The notes under the pieces: generated by a model
What the model saw: only the letters and a program-made list of their open reading frames with translations
Told to the model about the DNA's origin: nothing
Database searches by the model: none
Source of the DNA: Beverwykella pulmonaria
Taxonomy: Eukaryota > Ascomycota > Dothideomycetes > Pleosporales > Melanommataceae
Direction: 5' to 3'
Assembly: GCA_001599595.1 (NCBI GenBank)
Contig: BCHH01000002.1
Coordinates: 4,936,055-5,000,054 of the forward strand
Length of the DNA stretch: 64,000 nucleotides
Shown: positions 33,591-46,400 of the stretch, one piece after another
Layout: each line of letters starts with the position of its first letter
How positions within the stretch are numbered: the stretch's first letter is position 1
Translations under genes and position numbers: made by a program

Positions 33591-35976
33591 GATGTTGAAC
33601 TGCCGCTTACAATTTGGCCGCAAAGATTAACGAAAGACGGGAGCACCGGGCCCCAAAACGTGAGGGACGAAGCCGAACGATATGTAGGAGGTCGAATAGG
33701 TCCGACTAGTGCCAAAAGGAGACGTTCAAACGCTCAGGCTGCAGGTGATGTCCAGGGCGGTAATGAGAACGGACAGGCTTGTTCCAGGAGTCCCAAATGG
33801 TCGAAGACGCTGTGCAACCTTGCAAAAACGGGTTTCAAAAATAGGCAGACTCAATCGGCGAGTAAAGACTGGTTGCTTGCTGCGCAATGATGGTTCGATA
33901 ACGAAAGGACGTGTGAATGAAGCACACTATAAAGAATGACCTTGGTGGCAAAGGAGTGAAGGCGAAATGGTGGAAGAGGAGGAAGGAGGTCTAGGTAATG
34001 AGCGATGCTGTGCCGGAACGCGCAGGCCTGCAAGCTGGCGCCATGTGGACCGTCGATGTCGGCACGTTTGGTCATGGTTGCTCGCATTCTAAAAGCGGCA
34101 CACAGCTGGATCTCAATGCGCACCTACCCTGGGGCCAATCAGAAGTGGGGCTAATCTAAAATGGAGCGCTGCCTCGCATCTTTCTAAGCCTGTTTGGCTA
34201 AGGCAGTGTTTGATGAGCTTGCCCTGGGAGCTATGGCTTCGGCCCCCAGTCAGATGTAGTGAGAGCTTCGAGTTGGCGGCGCAAAGCTTTCCTCTCGCTG
34301 CTTCTCGCTTTCTGAAGAACCGCCAGCTGTCCTCGCTCCGGTGAACTCGCCATGTAGCGTCAATGTAGATAGATTGCAACCAATACGACATCAGACGGAA
34401 TTTAATCGGTAATCTGGCCAACGCCATGGGTGGCAACCCAACTCTATGGAAGCCGGGCTGCGATTCGTCTTTTTGCGCGCCAGGGTATGGCCCCTGAGCC
34501 ATGCGGGGACGGACGCAGGAACAGGCAAAGCGGCTCGGACGCCGCCACAGGCAGCCCACTGTAAGATGCTTGGCAGGGGAAAAGGAGGGCGTCCAGACCC
34601 AGGGCAAGCGCAAAAGGAGGCCCTTCGGAAGGCGTCTTTCTAGACCAGTAGAAAAGTTCAAGAGATGCACGGATTCCCTTCTTCTGACGTCGCATGAACG
34701 CTGCCGGCTGCGAGTTACAGCCACGGTTGACTCGTTCACATCAATGCTGAAAAGCGGCCTTCCAACAGCTAGCTTGGAAAGGCAGGTTGCGCGGCCAGGA
34801 TGGAGGGCTGAAGAGAGGAAGAAAACGACAATAACACGACGGCTCGCATCCCAAAGTCCGTCTGCCATGCCGCACGTGCTGCACACGCTTACCGGAATAG
34901 GTGTGACAGCTGCACGGCCAGGCAGAAGGGACGGAGGTTTGAAGGGTCTGCGTGACGGAGGTTTGCCAGCTCTGCATCCTTCACGGCCTTGTCTAGGAAA
35001 AGAGCCGACCCGGCGAGAGGAGAGATGGTAAATCGCCCAACGTTGCGATCTCTTCCAACGATGTTGTTGCAAAGCCAAACGTGTGCCGCCACGCGATCCC
35101 ACGCGCTGCGATTGGAAAATACGTTAAAGCACGCTGCGCCTAACGCTGCGAATCGCAAGCCAGCTCTCTCATTCCCGCGGCCGTTTGCGGCAAAAGCATG
35201 CATATTTTGGGGGCGCCTCGAGTTTATCGTGTTTATTCCCTCGTTCGGCTTAAGCGAAGTTGGCCCTGACCGTACCCAATTTCTGCGCTGGGACTAGCCA
35301 TGCTTGAATTTGTTGCTTTTTGCGTTGGTACTTGAAAAAGGTGCCCGTCGGCCAATTCACATTCGCTCCAACATGGCCATTGTCTTACTCGTCGTCATCT
35401 TCCCTGCCAGCTGTCGGCTGTCGGCTGTCAGACTTTTGACCGCCCCCTTCTTAGCAGGAAGACTAGTGACAAGGAAATAAGATTCGGGTCGGTCCCATCA
35501 CTCGACTTCTCAGGAGGTAAGGGCCAGGAAGAAGGACGAAAGGCGAAGGGCTAAAGGCGAGAGGCGAAAGGCGAGAAGCGAGACTACGTGGCGACAAGAT
35601 ACACGCCTCGCTCCAACATCGGCCCGGCTGACTTGTGTGCCAAGCTTGCGGTATATTTGTCCTAGTTCTTCCGCTTCGCCTACCGTAATAGGCGGTGCGT
35701 AGCGAGAGACTTTGCGCTTTTGGATGGCATTTGTGTCTGGTGCACTCGTAGTGCGCGAGAGCGTCACGCTGGAGGGGTTGTGGTTGTGTTTCAGCAATGG
35801 ACGAATATGGGTTGTGACGTGAGGGCAGGCGCGCGCGAGGTCGGCGCGTGAAGCTCTTGGCAGCAACTGGTGATGTCTAGCGTCATTGGCGTGCCCACCT
35901 CCAAGCAACAGCACCTCACCAACACGCGGACTTCTTGCATCATCACATCAGCCCTTGCAGAACAGCGCAGTCCATC
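33591..35976. other. 2.4 kb without a supported gene
   Basis: Moderately GC-rich. A 330-codon minus-strand frame (34113-35102) is open, but its composition (Arg/Ser/Leu-rich, no conserved pattern) and the equally open frames opposite it argue for chance. The short GGCGAAAGGC-type repeat at about 35540-35585 lies upstream of the NUDIX gene. Confidence 0.45.
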
Positions 35977-36892
35977 ATGGCGTCCTTGAACAAGCCCAAA
36001 GTCATCAAGACCGAGCCATTGGTTAGTCCGTCAGCATACAATGAATGACGTCGAGTCCTGATGCCGTTCAGGACCAGAAGGATGCAAAGTGGGCAACACT
36101 GGTCAAGTATGTCTGCTCTTTCATTTCTCGTTATGTCTCTTGTTCGCTTCTAAAGCAAGGCTGTTATCTTCCGACTTTTCTTCGTGGTATAATTTTTCAT
36201 TCTCGTATTCAAAAGAAAAAAGCGAACGGGTGTTCGGATCATCCCCTGACTCTCCAGAACGACTTACATTGACCCCCTCGGCGTGACTCGCACGTGGGAA
36301 TCAGGCGAACGCCTCACACGCCCCCAAGGCTCTGACATCGACGGCGTCGGTATTCTGGCCATCCTCAAAGACCCGTCCAACCCCAACGAATCGCTCCAGA
36401 TCCTGTTGCAAAAGCAATGGCGGCCGCCCGTCAACGCAGTCGTCATCGAAATCCCCGCGGGCCTGATTGACCCCAAAGAGTCTGCAGAGACATGTGCGAT
36501 CCGCGAGCTAAAGGAAGAGACAGGGTATGTGGGGACGGTGGTGGAGGGCGGGTTTGGGATTAGTCCTATTATGTTCAATGGTACGCGTTCCCAACTCCTA
36601 TTCCGTCTCTTCTCTATCAACTATCATCTACTTGACTAATGATTTATCAGATCCGGGCTTCTGCAACACAAACCTCCGCATGATCCACCTCGCCGTGGAT
36701 CTCTCTAACCCCGTAAATCAAAATCCTGTTCCGGAACTCGAGGACAACGAGTTCATCGAAACGTTTTCCGTTCCGCTCAAGGATTTGTGGGAGGAGTGCA
36801 AGAAGTTTGAGAGTAACGGGTATGCCATTGATGCGCGGGTGGGGACGCTGGCTGAGGGTGTGGAGTGTGCGAGGCGGTGGAACTTAGGATAG
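35977..36892 (+). CDS. NUDIX hydrolase, ADP-ribose pyrophosphatase (YSA1-like)
   Basis: Four exons (35977-36021, 36072-36106, 36258-36580, 36651-36892) give 214 residues; the introns are 50, 151 and 70 nt. The NUDIX box is complete at about residues 97-119 (GLIDPKE, then RELKEETGY) and fits the GX5EX7REUXEEXGU pattern for metal binding. The upstream block LLQKQWRPPVNAVVIEIPAG is typical of ADP-ribose pyrophosphatases, where it contacts the substrate. It would split ADP-ribose and related nucleotide sugars into AMP and a sugar phosphate. The N-terminal MASLNKPKVIKTEPL agrees with other fungal members. Confidence 0.9.
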
Positions 36893-37219
36893 AGAGGGTA
36901 ATGGGGAAGAAAAGGGGAGTGAGAGCTCGCTACTGTACCACTTTAATGCAAGTAGCATAAAATCTCTTATGTCCAAATTACAGCATTCTGTCTCTAATTC
37001 CTGAGAAACTGTTCAATGACAAACTAGACACATGCCGGCTTCACCGTAGATGACGACGCGCCGCCGGGAGAGACTCCGCATCAGAGAGCCTACCACTCCA
37101 AGCGCGAGCCACACACCATCAGCAGAGCTGAAGGAAAGCATCGGGGCGCGCTTTTCGGTTAGTAACTTCCGCCACATGTGACGCCACATTAGCTCGATTT
37201 CCTTTTCCAGCATGCTCGA

Positions 37220-37590
37220 GCATACCTACCAGCAACAGCTCACTGCAATTCAGGTCACGCTGGGCATCAAAGGCGTGAAAAGACCTGGACGACTTGCTCT
37301 CACCACCAGCAATCGCAAGGCGCGTGCGAGATATTGACCTCTTCCCCGCGGAGTTTACTCCGGACCAAAAGACCAACGCACACTTTGGAGGCAAGGAGGA
37401 GATGGGGAGAGGTGATTGCCTGGTGCGAGGCGTGAGTGACAAGCTACTGGAGGCCCATATGAGTACTCATGTCTACAAATTTGAGTAACCTCGAGCGTCT
37501 GATGAGGATGATGCTGAGTCTGCACCCTTCGGCGAGTCGTCGTCTACCCAGAAAACTTCCACACCTGAAATATCCGCTGACGAAGATTAA
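37220..37590 (+). pseudogene. RIP-like coding relic with acidic tail
   Basis: One plus-strand frame keeps a protein-like composition from about 37279 (KDLDDLLSPPAIARRVRDID) through HFGGKEEMGRGDCLVRG to HVYKFE, is cut by a TAA at 37486, and resumes as an acidic, Ser/Thr-rich tail (PRASDEDDAESAPFGESSS) until paired stops near 37588. The TAA is what C-to-T change of CAA gives. A second stretch at about 37635-37770 looks similar (MAVSSTDDEEAQAGIE). No family recognised. Confidence 0.35.
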
Positions 37591-40500
37591 TAGGCATCAT
37601 TGATCACTTATTGCCTGGTCGCGGCTAACATAGAATGGCGGTCTCGAGCACCGATGATGAGGAGGCGCAGGCTGGAATTGAGACGACGCTCACCACCTAA
37701 GAAGCCACAATTCAGATGAACTCAGCGGCGCAATCGTCGTCCCCGAGTTTGGTAGCCTAGACCTCCACAAGCCCGAGCGCGTTCGTACATATATTCATTG
37801 GCGTTTTGATGTCGCAAGGCTTGAAAAAAAAGAGTTCAATTGCATCCACTCGTCTATTTTATGGATGGTTCCAAGCCGATGAGCCTCTTTGGGGCGCACA
37901 CTTTATTAGGGTTCGTTACGAAAGGAGGCATTGAATGGGTGGCAAAAAAGAGATCCTACTAGATCTCATTGGCTCATACGCGTGCCCACATCTAAGGAGA
38001 ATAATAAAGATGCGTCTAAGACGATCTTCGGAAGGTTGTACTAGAGAAGGCTGACAGACATAGTAGTAGTTGGTAGGGCATAGTTTATCCTCTTGTCCGC
38101 TGCTTTAATCTGCACACTAGTCCTTCTTAGACGTAGGACGATGCAGTATACTAAGCAATACTTAGAGAAGTCACTAGCACAATGAAGGTTTGATGCTAAA
38201 TATCGCATGTCCGCGGAAAAGTTCAGCAGCGAATTCCAATACCAGTAACTCATATTCAAACTGTCCTATGCACTCTAGTACTTTTGACCTCTAATATAGC
38301 TGCAATAGAGTGATAGAATCCCTACCGTAGTAGCAACAGAAGGAAAGACTCTTTATTTTAGTAGTAACAGAGAGATAGACATCCTCCTTTAGCTCTATCC
38401 CCGTATTGTGTAACGTTCACTACCAAGACTTTATCCTAGATGAGGCATTGCACTATGAACATAAACGCTAGATCCTCAGCCTTATCAAACTCAAAGGCAT
38501 ATCGAGGATTCGGAGTCCTTTTGACATTTTCAGCTGACAATAAACCTACGAAAATCATGCAACAACCCAAACTATGAAATGACACCGAAGGACATCTCAG
38601 TGACTCAGTTCATATTAAGTAGCCTCCATAAGTTTTTGTCAAAAAACAGGCAAGTTTGCTAGACAGAGAGAACCGAAATAAAGTAGACTAGAGCGAAGGC
38701 GAAGATCCAATTGTGTACTTGAGCTTCGAATTAATCGGGCACTTCGGGTTGCGATTACTGAGCTAAGGCAAACTTCTTTTGACAACCAAAATCTTCATTG
38801 AAGTAATAAGGAAGTTCGCGCAGCCGTTAACATTTACCAAAATTTGCTCAACCCGACCGTCTCCTAGGGACTAACATCGCTCGAGCGTCGAAATCGGCAC
38901 CAAAGAGAAAAGGAAGAAGGTGGAGGTTAGAGCACCGTCCTTTTCTGAAGAAGTGCCAAAATGAATTGGAATGATTGGCATTTCTGTCGAATGGGTCGTA
39001 CATCTAGACGAAGAGGTTCCTGAGACATTGGTTAGAGATGGCCTCGAAGAGACCCCAAATGACGACAAGGTTTCCGAGAAGACTAAATTGACAAAATTAC
39101 CGAGCTCATGTAACACATGTCACCATGTCCTGGTGAGAACTTTCCGGACAGTTATGCAGACATAGCCCACAGGCACGAAGGTCAGTTTCGCTATACAAGG
39201 CCATACGGGATCCGACAATAGTTCTTTTATTGCCTCCCAAAACTCCTTTTCAAACTCTCCGGACCATCCAGTACTTCAGCGCCATGCAAACTAGAGATAT
39301 ACTGTCCAACGCTGGCACAATGTCTAACTTCGTCATGGTAGACGATAATACGAAGCTACCCAGCCTGAAGGAAACCTACCTGCCTTTCCTCTCAAGCACC
39401 TACATTGCACAATGTTAGCCCGTAGTAATACTGGAGTTAGCTGGCGCAACGCGGAGAAGCATCTTCTTCATAATATTGAGAAGGCTCACGCCATTCAGAA
39501 GAAGGGAAGAAATCTCCTCGAGAATGTTCCACAAGGGCAACAGAAGACCAGGAACGAAAATCAGCAACTGCATTCCGGAGGGTAGTACTTGATCCTATCA
39601 TGAGTGTCTCACATAATAGGCTCTATGGAGGTGGGTTCGGTATAGGTCTACGGTGAGGGTGCTCTCACTCGCGGAAAGGCGCTATGGACAAATAATGGGA
39701 GTGGGGCTGGAATTATTCTACGGTAGCGGTGCTCTTCGTCAAGGAGAGGCCATGGATTGGCAGGTCTACGATGGTGTGGTTCTTGGGGGATGAATTCATC
39801 ATACCGAGGGGTTGGTTTCTAATGAGAAGCACCAAATACCACTCCTTCCTTCCCTTCAACTAGCATATAGATCACACCAGCTCTATTACAGATCGTTAAT
39901 AAGCAAAAACTGGAAGTGGTATGTTTACACCCTAGAAACTAAATGCTACTCTTTCTTTCCCTCCAATAAGAAATATATTTCGGCACCATCTCTGAATTAA
40001 ATCGTGGACAAACAAAAACAGGAAGTGGAGTGACAATGGCTCTAAAAAAATTGGACTGTGAATATTTCAATGAATGTAGACGGCTCCCGCATCAAACTCA
40101 TAAAAATTAGCTCTCCATCATCTTCTACGTTGGCGCAGTTTCAAGAGACGAATCAAAGTCCAACTTTACTCCGTATACAAGGTGATTCAACTCCAAACAA
40201 AGAATTAGCTGAGTTTTACAGAGCAATTATGCATAGCGATTGTCCAATGTCCTGGTTGTAACCTTCACTGTCTGTTTCAACTACCAAGTATTGACTATAG
40301 CACTGCGTGTCTTCATGTCCGAGCGGAAAGGCGGCCTTGTTAGGCGGATTTAAAAGGATAAAAAAGTACCAGATTTGTCCTATTAAGCTTTATTGTATCT
40401 GATAACTGTAGTTTTACGAGAGGCTCTCCTCTCCTTTTTCTTAAACAAGACAACACGCAGTGTTTTTGCCCCAAATGCTAGCTCTGGCCCAGGACACTAG

Positions 40501-42573
40501 TTACATATTGTAAATACCAGAGAACTTACCCTACAATGATACAATTTCTGTGCTGTTGTCTTTCATTACAGCTTGCATTCCTTTGTTATTGGTACTTCAT
40601 TACAAAGACAGAAAGCTGCACTGCAAGGCATTGAACCACTTACAGCTTTGTAGTTTCACAGATTTTGTTATTATGAATTCTACTTATGCAGACCTAGAAA
40701 TTTTGTCCCAACTAATTGCCAAACATCCGCATTATAACACAATAGTTCCAACAGTGTAAATATATGTTTCAATTCTTAAGCACTCGTCTCAAGGACTGCA
40801 GATACCATGGACCCACCTTAAACCAAAACCCACTCCTTCTCCACTACCCTTCTCATCCCCACCACCCCCCCACCCATCTCCCTCACACCCCTCACCCCCT
40901 CGGCATCAAAATATCTACATTTACCCTCCCCCTTCCCCCATTTTCGTCCCCCCAACGCCCTCGGCACCCATAGCACATTCCAAACAAACAAACCTCAGCC
41001 CCGTGCTCATCATATGCCGTAGCGTTATCCCCTATCCCGGTCTCCTTGCCATACTGGGTGTTTTGACCGGCCACTCTGAGTGTGAGAGTTAGGAGGAGAG
41101 GAGGGAGGAGAGATAGTGTAGGATAAGAGGGAGTTTATTGGAGGTGGAGGAGGTGGAGGTATGGTGCTCGACGTAGTTGTTCGCATGCCTATATCTAGAC
41201 CTGAAGACGAGGTGGGAGGAGGAGAAGAAGTCGGAATGGCGTCGCCAGCTCTACCTGCCGGGAAAAAGACCTCATTCTTGAGAAAGCTGTCGTAAGCCTT
41301 TGAGAGGACGACCCGGGCAACAAATCCCTGGGGTATTCCTAGCCTTCTCGCCCCCAGCCGCCCAACATTCCTGACCATCATCTTACGCCAGACATCTTAT
41401 ACCAGAACAACATGTGCAGTAATCCGCGTCTCAAGCACCACTTCATTCTTCCCCATTATCGTCTTTGTCCTCATCGTAGTACCTAGAGCGCCGAAGTAGG
41501 AGTACAAACCCGTAAATCTTCATATCGGATACTGAACGAGGAGAAATTGTACGAAGAAACAGGAGTTAGCGCGTGAGTAGCGAGTATTGTAGAGGTTAGG
41601 ACTCGATAATGGAGGGAGCAAACAGTACAACGGGCCGTCACGCCAGGGACAGCTCAACTCAGGCTTATTACACTGGAAGAGGGAGTTAGCTGTCACCTTG
41701 GGAATGGGTCGAACTTGGCGGAAGGCGAAATCCATGGTTCCGGGCTTACTGATGAGTGATATACTCTGAGCCTCGTGCTCAAACAGTCGATGTAGTCAGC
41801 AGTGTAGCCAACACGATCCATTCGCTACGATCCCATGAGCATATTGGTCTCAGACGAGAAGTGTCCTAGATGTAGTAAAGTCCGTTCGATTCCGTGATAG
41901 TGACTGTACTCAAGGTATTCGCAATGATCGTGTTGTGCTTAGTGGCCAAATAGCATCAACAGAAGTTCACTACGGCATAAGCGCCCCCACTTACAAACAC
42001 AACACAAACACAATTCCAAATAATAGCATACAGTGGGTACCAAATATATTATCAAAAACTATGCAGTCCCAAACTGAACCATCACCTCCCTACGCGACCC
42101 GCTCGTCCGTCCGAGACAATAAGCAGTAGCAGCCTCGAAGGATTTGTGTTGTGTAGATAAAAAAGCATAAATCAGATGACATGATGCAAATGTAAGAGTC
42201 CGCCACCGCATGAAACACAGCCAACAAGAAGCAGTCAGTGACGAGGCGAAGGTTTAAATGGGGTTGCCAAGAAGGAAGCTCGGCTTGAGAAATTTTGACG
42301 AGTAATCAGGTGGTGGGGGGGGAGGACAAAATGCTGAACAGATACATGCAAGACATGAAGGGGAATGCGGATCAATCTAAGGCTGGAGAAGTAGAAGGGG
42401 AATTGTTGAGGAGAAAACAAGTGGGGATGGAAGAAAGAGGAGAATGTCGCTATACAATCTCAAACCAATCAATGAACAGCCAAGACCAAATACACCGCAC
42501 TAAGTAAGGTTAAGCAAAGTACAGAAGAACAGAACAGGAAAAGCAGCAAACCAGAACAAGATATAAACGACAC
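37591..42573. other. 5 kb AT-rich repeat island
   Basis: AT-biased, stop-rich DNA with no intact gene. It includes a C-rich low-complexity strand at about 40840-40975, a coding-like minus-strand relic at 40892-41746 and a run of nine G near 42316. It looks like RIP-altered repeat DNA, but I could not name the element. Confidence 0.45.
40892..41746 (-). pseudogene. degenerate coding-like stretch
   Basis: The minus strand gives a spaced set of protein-like blocks. MDFAFRQVRPIPK starts from an ATG near 41735, followed by a GTGAC splice-like site. RRLGIPQGFVARVV and FLKNEVFFPAGRAGDA come next, in one frame across 41381-41230. A Pro/Ser-rich linker leads to AGQNTQYGKETGIGDNATAY before 40990. Frames differ and stops intervene. 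It may be an old gene with several introns that has been mutated; no family recognised. Confidence 0.3.
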
Positions 42574-43428
42574 TCAGAAAATCTCCAAGGCCTCGAAATT
42601 GACGCACAGATTCCTATGCGCTGTACTCGAGCCCCCATTCCTCCGCTCATACATGGTCGTCCCAAAGTTGGCCGGCCTGCTCGCGTATACACCCACCCTG
42701 ACTGCCTTGTCTTCGACGCCCCAGAAGAACCACGTAACCTCCCTCAGCTTCTTCCAACCCGTTGCACCGTCCTCGTACCAGACCCACAGGGCATATCCGA
42801 TGCGCTCAATCTTGACGCGGAGGTCGTTGCGGCGCTCGTGATGCGGCGACAGCGCCGTGAGCGCCCAGTCCGCGCCGTCCGATGTCGCGCAAACAGACGT
42901 GGCATGGCATGCGTTGTTACAGAACTCGAGGCCCACCTTGACCCATTTGGAGACGGGCGCAGGAGGGACGTATGCAGGCGGCGGTCCGCGGGCGGCGTGT
43001 GCAACCACCCCGGCCTGTTGCCCCGCACTGTTCGCTGTCGTGGGGTGTGGTGCTGATTCGGATGCTATTGGAGCTGTCGCTGTCGAAGGATTTGCAGCCG
43101 CGCTGTTGTTCGGAGGAGTGGAAGTCGCTGTGTTTGGCGTTGCGGGCGCCGCCGCCGTTGCGACGCGCCCGGGCGGCGCTCCCGCGAATATCACCAGTCC
43201 GCCCTGATCCCACTCCAGCTCCCAGTCTGCCGTTACCGTGACCTCGGCGGCTATGAAGGGGTTGCGCAGCGCCGTGTAGAGGATAGGGGCCGTCGATGTG
43301 TCTCGGGAAGGGGGCTTGCGCCAGAGATCTGTGTTCGGCGGCGCTGTGAGGGTGAAGGCGCCCATCCACTCTGGTACCGCGTCATTGGGGATGTTGAGGG
43401 CCGTGAAGGACGAGCTGGCGGGCGGCAT
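42574..43428 (-). CDS. DUF1349 family protein
   Basis: A single exon of 284 codons from the ATG at 43428. The two halves of a concanavalin-like DUF1349 fold are visible. The first is NTDLWRKPPSRDTSTAPILY with WELEWDQGGLVIFAG (residues about 30-85). The second is WVKVGLEFCNNACHATSVC through KLREVTWFFWGVEDKAVRVGVYASRP (about 165-265). Between them an Ala/Pro/Thr-rich insert of about 75 residues is likely a disordered loop. Family members are annotated as regulators of enolase-type proteins or carbohydrate-binding folds without firm function. No signal peptide. Confidence 0.8.
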   Translation of the reverse strand: MPPASSSFTALNIPNDAVPEWMGAFTLTAPPNTDLWRKPPSRDTSTAPILYTALRNPFIAAEVTVTADWELEWDQGGLVIFAGAPPGRVATAAAPATPNTATSTPPNNSAAANPSTATAPIASESAPHPTTANSAGQQAGVVAHAARGPPPAYVPPAPVSKWVKVGLEFCNNACHATSVCATSDGADWALTALSPHHERRNDLRVKIERIGYALWVWYEDGATGWKKLREVTWFFWGVEDKAVRVGVYASRPANFGTTMYERRNGGSSTAHRNLCVNFEALEIF

Positions 43429-46400
43429 GGCCTCCGTTTCGCGCAATGGGCGAGTTGTGCGGTCCTCGAGTTTATATGGATGCTCTGGGCTCTATCGCAG
43501 ACCGGCTTTCCCCTCCAGGCGTCGCAACGGTTCGCGATATTAGATGTACAGCTTGGTCGGTTCGGCAATGGTCGAGCTGCCCCCCCCGCGCAAAGATGCC
43601 GAATGGTGTTGGTGTCTAGTTCGGTCTGTACGACGTAGGTCTGAAGGTCATTCGCTTCGTTGCGAGAGTTGCGGCAAGGATCACAGGTAAGCTGACACGC
43701 GCAGCGGCGAGCAAAAATTACCACTCCAACCAGATCTGTAAGAGGATCGAGGAGGGCTGCCCGGATCTGGGGCGCGAGTAATAAAGCCTGCGTGGTCGTT
43801 AGTCGTCAGAATAGCCATGTGCGCTACACACGGCCATGTCTCGCCTACCACGCCATAGCACTCTCGCTGGCTGGCTGCTGGGTCGAGTTGCACGCGTGCT
43901 GGCGCGGAGCGTGTGCTTACCAGAGCAATTGATGGGAGGCCGGGCGCAACTGGCTGGGAGCGTCGGTGCTGTGGACAGAATGCGCGCTGGATGTGTCTCG
44001 GTCCCTCGTCTGGCTCGCAGGAAGATGTTGGTATCGAGCGAGGACGCGCACGCAACGGCGACGACGCTGCCCTGAAATATATAAATATTCTCCAGCGCAG
44101 ACAGTGCGGGTGGTCCCCTTGGCCGGGCGATGCGTGGGTGGAGCGGACGGTGCTCCATCCAAGCTGAACCACTCCCGCCACCGCGCAGTAGACGGTCTCC
44201 ATGGCCTGCACCGCGTCGCCATCATGGTACGGAGGCATCAGGGCCCGTGGGTGGTGCGGCCGTCATCCTGGAGGCCCTTGAGATGGCAAAAGAGCATTTG
44301 TCCATGTCGACGAGATGCGGCCGATGCGCCTAGCAGGGCGAAGGGAGGTGTAGCGAGAAAAAGACCTGTCGCCGCACGCTGCCGTCTGCTGCTCGACGTG
44401 GCAGTCCATTCCCAACGTCAAAAACGCCCCTTTGTCTGGACTGACATGCTGGACGCGATGCGGGAGGTGTGTCTTTCAGGCCTGGTGCAGAGGCCGTCGC
44501 ATTGGTGTGGGTTGATTCGAGATGCTGTGCATCGGCGAGGACGGTTGTGGCCGCAGATGATGAGCTGTCGCCGTGCCACCGCCAGGGCCCGAAGAGATGT
44601 CCTGCAGCGCAGCAAGGGGGCAGTTGCAAATTGCCCATCATGCAGCGCCCCAGCCGTCGCCATTGGAGGGCATACCCGCAAGCGGTGCGAATCATCTCGA
44701 TTACGTATGCCAGAGACATCGGAGGAGGGCCAGCAACACCATAATGTCCTTGACCGCGCCAGCGTACAGAAAGATAGCGGTCGTGATCCACGGTGCCATT
44801 GTGTGCGCTGCTCCCTTTTCCTGCTTCTCTGACTTGTTTCTACATCCTCTCCCCACAGTTTTCCTATTCGAGCACTGGAAAGCGCATCGTGTCTACAGCG
44901 TGGAACACAGTACAGTCAGCATGCCGGTATTCTATGCCGGACGACCATGCTTGGGTTGCGAACTGACGCACGACGCTACTGTGCCTGTACGTGTTGTTCA
45001 AGTACCCACCCGCTACGCTGTCCTCCGAGGCGAACCCTTGCAGATCAGCGAGAACACATTTAGACTTTGAGGAAGAGGCGTCGCGACTGTGGGAGGGCTC
45101 AAGATCAGATTTTGGTCAGATGGTCGTCAATGGCTCGCTGCTGTGGAACTCGAGGCAAGCAAAAGGTTTGGTCCCGAAGAGACTAGGGTTGCTACTATTG
45201 GACATCCCCAGATTCTCAAACCACTTTGTCCTTGCTTGGACAACGTACAAGGTGCGTGTCATGAGAATCCCGTTGGATGAGGGCAACCGTGTCTATTTTC
45301 ACTGCTTAGTGAATATCGTAATTCCCACCACGCAACCTTGGAGCAGGTCTGATGTACTATCTCAAGGGATAATGAACTATCGCCCTGAACTTGGTGCGAG
45401 GAGTGCCGACGACCTAGCGAGCGACTACTGGCTGATGTTCAAGGACACTGGGGATCAACGACCTCTTCTACGTTACACCATTTCAGTTTCCGATACGATC
45501 TCCGGGAATTCTGCGCATCTGGTCCAAGGCCATGGAGTCGGCTTGCCTAAGTTTCGGGCTCCAGCCACTCCATCTTCTGCCCTAAATGTTGAACGTGCCT
45601 GCTGCCGGTGCCCTCGCCGCCACACATCCATCTTTCGCCGCTCGGGATACTCATTGGCATTGCCTTCTCTTTGTGAGACCACCTCAAAGTCCCACGCGGC
45701 ACACTGCTCCCCTGAATTTGAGGTGTATCAGTTACCCGACCATATTTCGACCCGATGAGTGCTCAAGGGACTGCAGGATTATACCGCCACTCCACTGCGC
45801 TGGTACTGTTCTCATGAGATGCTGACTGTTTAAACTTCGGAGGTAGCTTCCCGGGAACCACCCTCATAAACAGCGATCTAGACATAGCGAGGCTATCGCA
45901 CGGTCGGGGCCAAAAGTAAGTAGAAGAGGACATCTGATTTGAATTAACCCCGAGGAACGTCGTACCCAGCATCGTGTCTTGCCTATAGGTGAATATGCTG
46001 AGTTGGTAGCTAACAGCCTAGTCCCAATGAATCAGTCAATGAGTGGGTTATCGTGCGGTATGAGGCAAGTGAAGGAATGGTCTTTGCGTGCGAGTGGTGG
46101 TGTCCTGCCGTGTAATGAGGACTCGGAAAGGTACTTACAACATTGTTCTTGCCATCTCTGGCGAAGATGGGAAGCCATACCATGTTACATATTTATGGCA
46201 CCTAAAACGATGTGCTGGCGGGTTTAAAGTATTTTGAGATCAATTTCAGACTTGGTGTTGCCTGCCTATTCCTCGGTGATGTAAGGAGTTCGACATCATG
46301 TCCGCCAGCGCATTTGGTAGGAGAGGCTGCAAACAAATAAACACCCTTAATGTGTTGTGGCATTTTCCTTTGAGAAACATATTCTAGCAATATGAGCCAC

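Noticed and set aside
34113..35102. 330-codon minus-strand frame
   Set aside because: No domain or conserved block, a composition typical of chance frames in GC-rich DNA, and equally open frames on the opposite strand.
43681..44832. Long overlapping frames on both strands
   Set aside because: Overlapping open frames of similar length on both strands, Arg/Cys/Ser-rich, with no similarity; best explained by base composition.
44991..45758. 255-codon plus-strand frame
   Set aside because: Somewhat protein-like, but no recognised motif, no upstream context and no homology I can state.
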